Assembly: GCA_015039315.1 (NCBI GenBank)
Contig: WIDE01000081.1
Coordinates: 85,797 to 149,796, forward strand
Reading direction: 5' to 3'
DNA: 64,000 bases
From: Clavulina sp. PMI_390
Taxonomy: Eukaryota > Basidiomycota > Agaricomycetes > Cantharellales > Hydnaceae
Of this stretch, positions 63,510 to 64,000 are shown in pieces (positions within the stretch are counted from its first letter, which is position 1; each line of letters starts with the position of its first letter). The position numbers and the translations under genes are program-made. The notes below the pieces were generated by a model. That model did no database searches and was not told the DNA's origin. It saw only the letters and a list, made by a program, of their open reading frames with translations.

Positions 63510-63592
63510 TGGAGTAACTGAGGATCGAACTCAGGGCCTCTTCAATTTTCGAGGAATTGCAAATGAAGCGCGCTACCACTGACTATCACCTC
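63510..63592 (-). tRNA. tRNA-like unit 3 (Ala-UGC-like, different insert)
   Basis: Same tRNA frame, but the 12-nt insert is ATTCCTCGAAAA, unrelated to units 1 and 2, while the anticodon arm and T-arm are unchanged. The acceptor GAGGTGA pairs better (one mismatch and two G-U pairs), so this copy is closest to a working gene. Confidence 0.55.
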
Positions 63593-63964
63593 GGGGTGAG
63601 CACTTCCATATAAGGAAGTTTGTGTCTCTAGCTCAATACGACCTTGCGTACTATAGTGTAGCCTTATATTATGTACGATAGTGGTGATCGAGCGTGTAGA
63701 TATCCATCGTTTTAATCATGTAGATCACTCAGAGCTAGAGACTTGATGTGGGCGCAATGGTCCTATCTGAGAGCTACATCTGAATGACGGAGGGCCTGGC
63801 GACAATCGATTGAATATTGAGCGCTGAAACACGGCTCCTCTGGACTTCCGAAGATGAGAAAAGAATCTAGTCTGAGTAGGGGATGGTATTGTGGACGAGA
63901 AACCAAACAAACAAATGTCGACCAACCTCCCCGCCTCCCTCTCCCCAAAAGAAATAGCAAAAAT

Positions 63965-64000
63965 TGGAGTAACTGAGGATCGAACTCAGGGCCTCTTCAA
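63965..64000 (-). tRNA. tRNA-like unit 4, cut by the window end
   Basis: Acceptor 3' strand, T-arm and variable bases are identical to units 1-3; the rest lies outside the window. Confidence 0.5.

Larger units (their letters stand above)
62100..64000 (-). repeat. Tandem ~460-bp repeat array carrying tRNA-like units
   Basis: Four copies of a tRNA-like block recur with starts at 62584, 63050, 63510 and 63965, that is at spacings of 466, 460 and 455 bp. Around them other sequence also repeats: the hairpin ACTTCCATATAAGGAAGT just beyond each unit, a TGTGTCTCTAGCTCAAT stretch, and ACCAAACAAAC before each. Two flank types exist: units 1 and 4 share a block with GAATGACGGAG and CTGAG; units 2 and 3 share one with GCGGACATATCCTGAA. 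The array continues past the window end. The left edge is approximate. Confidence 0.85.

Overview
The window is nuclear DNA of a filamentous basidiomycete, most likely an agaricomycete. Every protein gene is cut by many short introns (mostly 45-80 nt, GT..AG with CTAAC/CTGAC-like branch sites). Genes lie on both strands at fungal density with no operons. The content is fungal: two Zn2Cys6 regulators, GH5 exo-beta-1,3-glucanases, expansin-like secreted proteins, F-box-like paralogues, and housekeeping genes of the eukaryotic nucleus and mitochondrion. A Rhizoctonia/Ceratobasidiaceae-like origin is a guess from the style of the expansin and F-box families, not a proven assignment. Most coding regions were rebuilt by hand from splice sites and family motifs, so single-exon reading frames understate them.

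Layout. 1-2964 (+): 3' part of a ThrE/Prm10-like membrane transporter. 3315-5157 (-): ORC6, replication origin complex. 6332-8477 (+): secreted GH5 glucanase. 8773-13206 (-): SMC2 condensin ATPase. 14107-16498 (-): disordered protein. 17354-21193 (+): large Ser/Pro-rich coiled-coil protein. 22672-24881 (+): second GH5 glucanase. 25558-27604 and 27948-29938 (+): tandem F-box-like paralogues. 30092-34769 (-): Zn2Cys6 regulator, divergent from 35077-35805 (+), a five-exon alkyltransferase-like DNA repair protein. 36081-38163 (+): unknown membrane protein. 38164-41267: 3.1 kb with no gene I can support. 41268-43155 (+): NOP16 ribosome biogenesis factor. 43475-49792 (+): second Zn2Cys6 regulator, with an unresolved 2-kb middle. 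About 51131-52362 (+): coiled-coil protein. 52645-53151 (-): COX16, divergent from 53438-55169 (+), adenylosuccinate synthase. 55879-60909 (+): three tandem expansin-like genes with shared promoter elements. 62100-64000: a tandem ~460-bp repeat array whose units each carry an intron-containing tRNA-like sequence on the minus strand; it runs off the end of the window.

Functionally the window mixes core genes (replication, chromosome condensation, ribosome assembly, purine synthesis, cytochrome oxidase assembly, alkylation repair) with lineage-specific expansions (F-box-like pair, expansin trio) that point to recent local duplication. The most unusual items are the tRNA-like tandem array, the conserved CACGTGA and GTCTTTACA elements in front of all three expansin genes, two GC-AG introns, and micro-exons in the glucanase genes.
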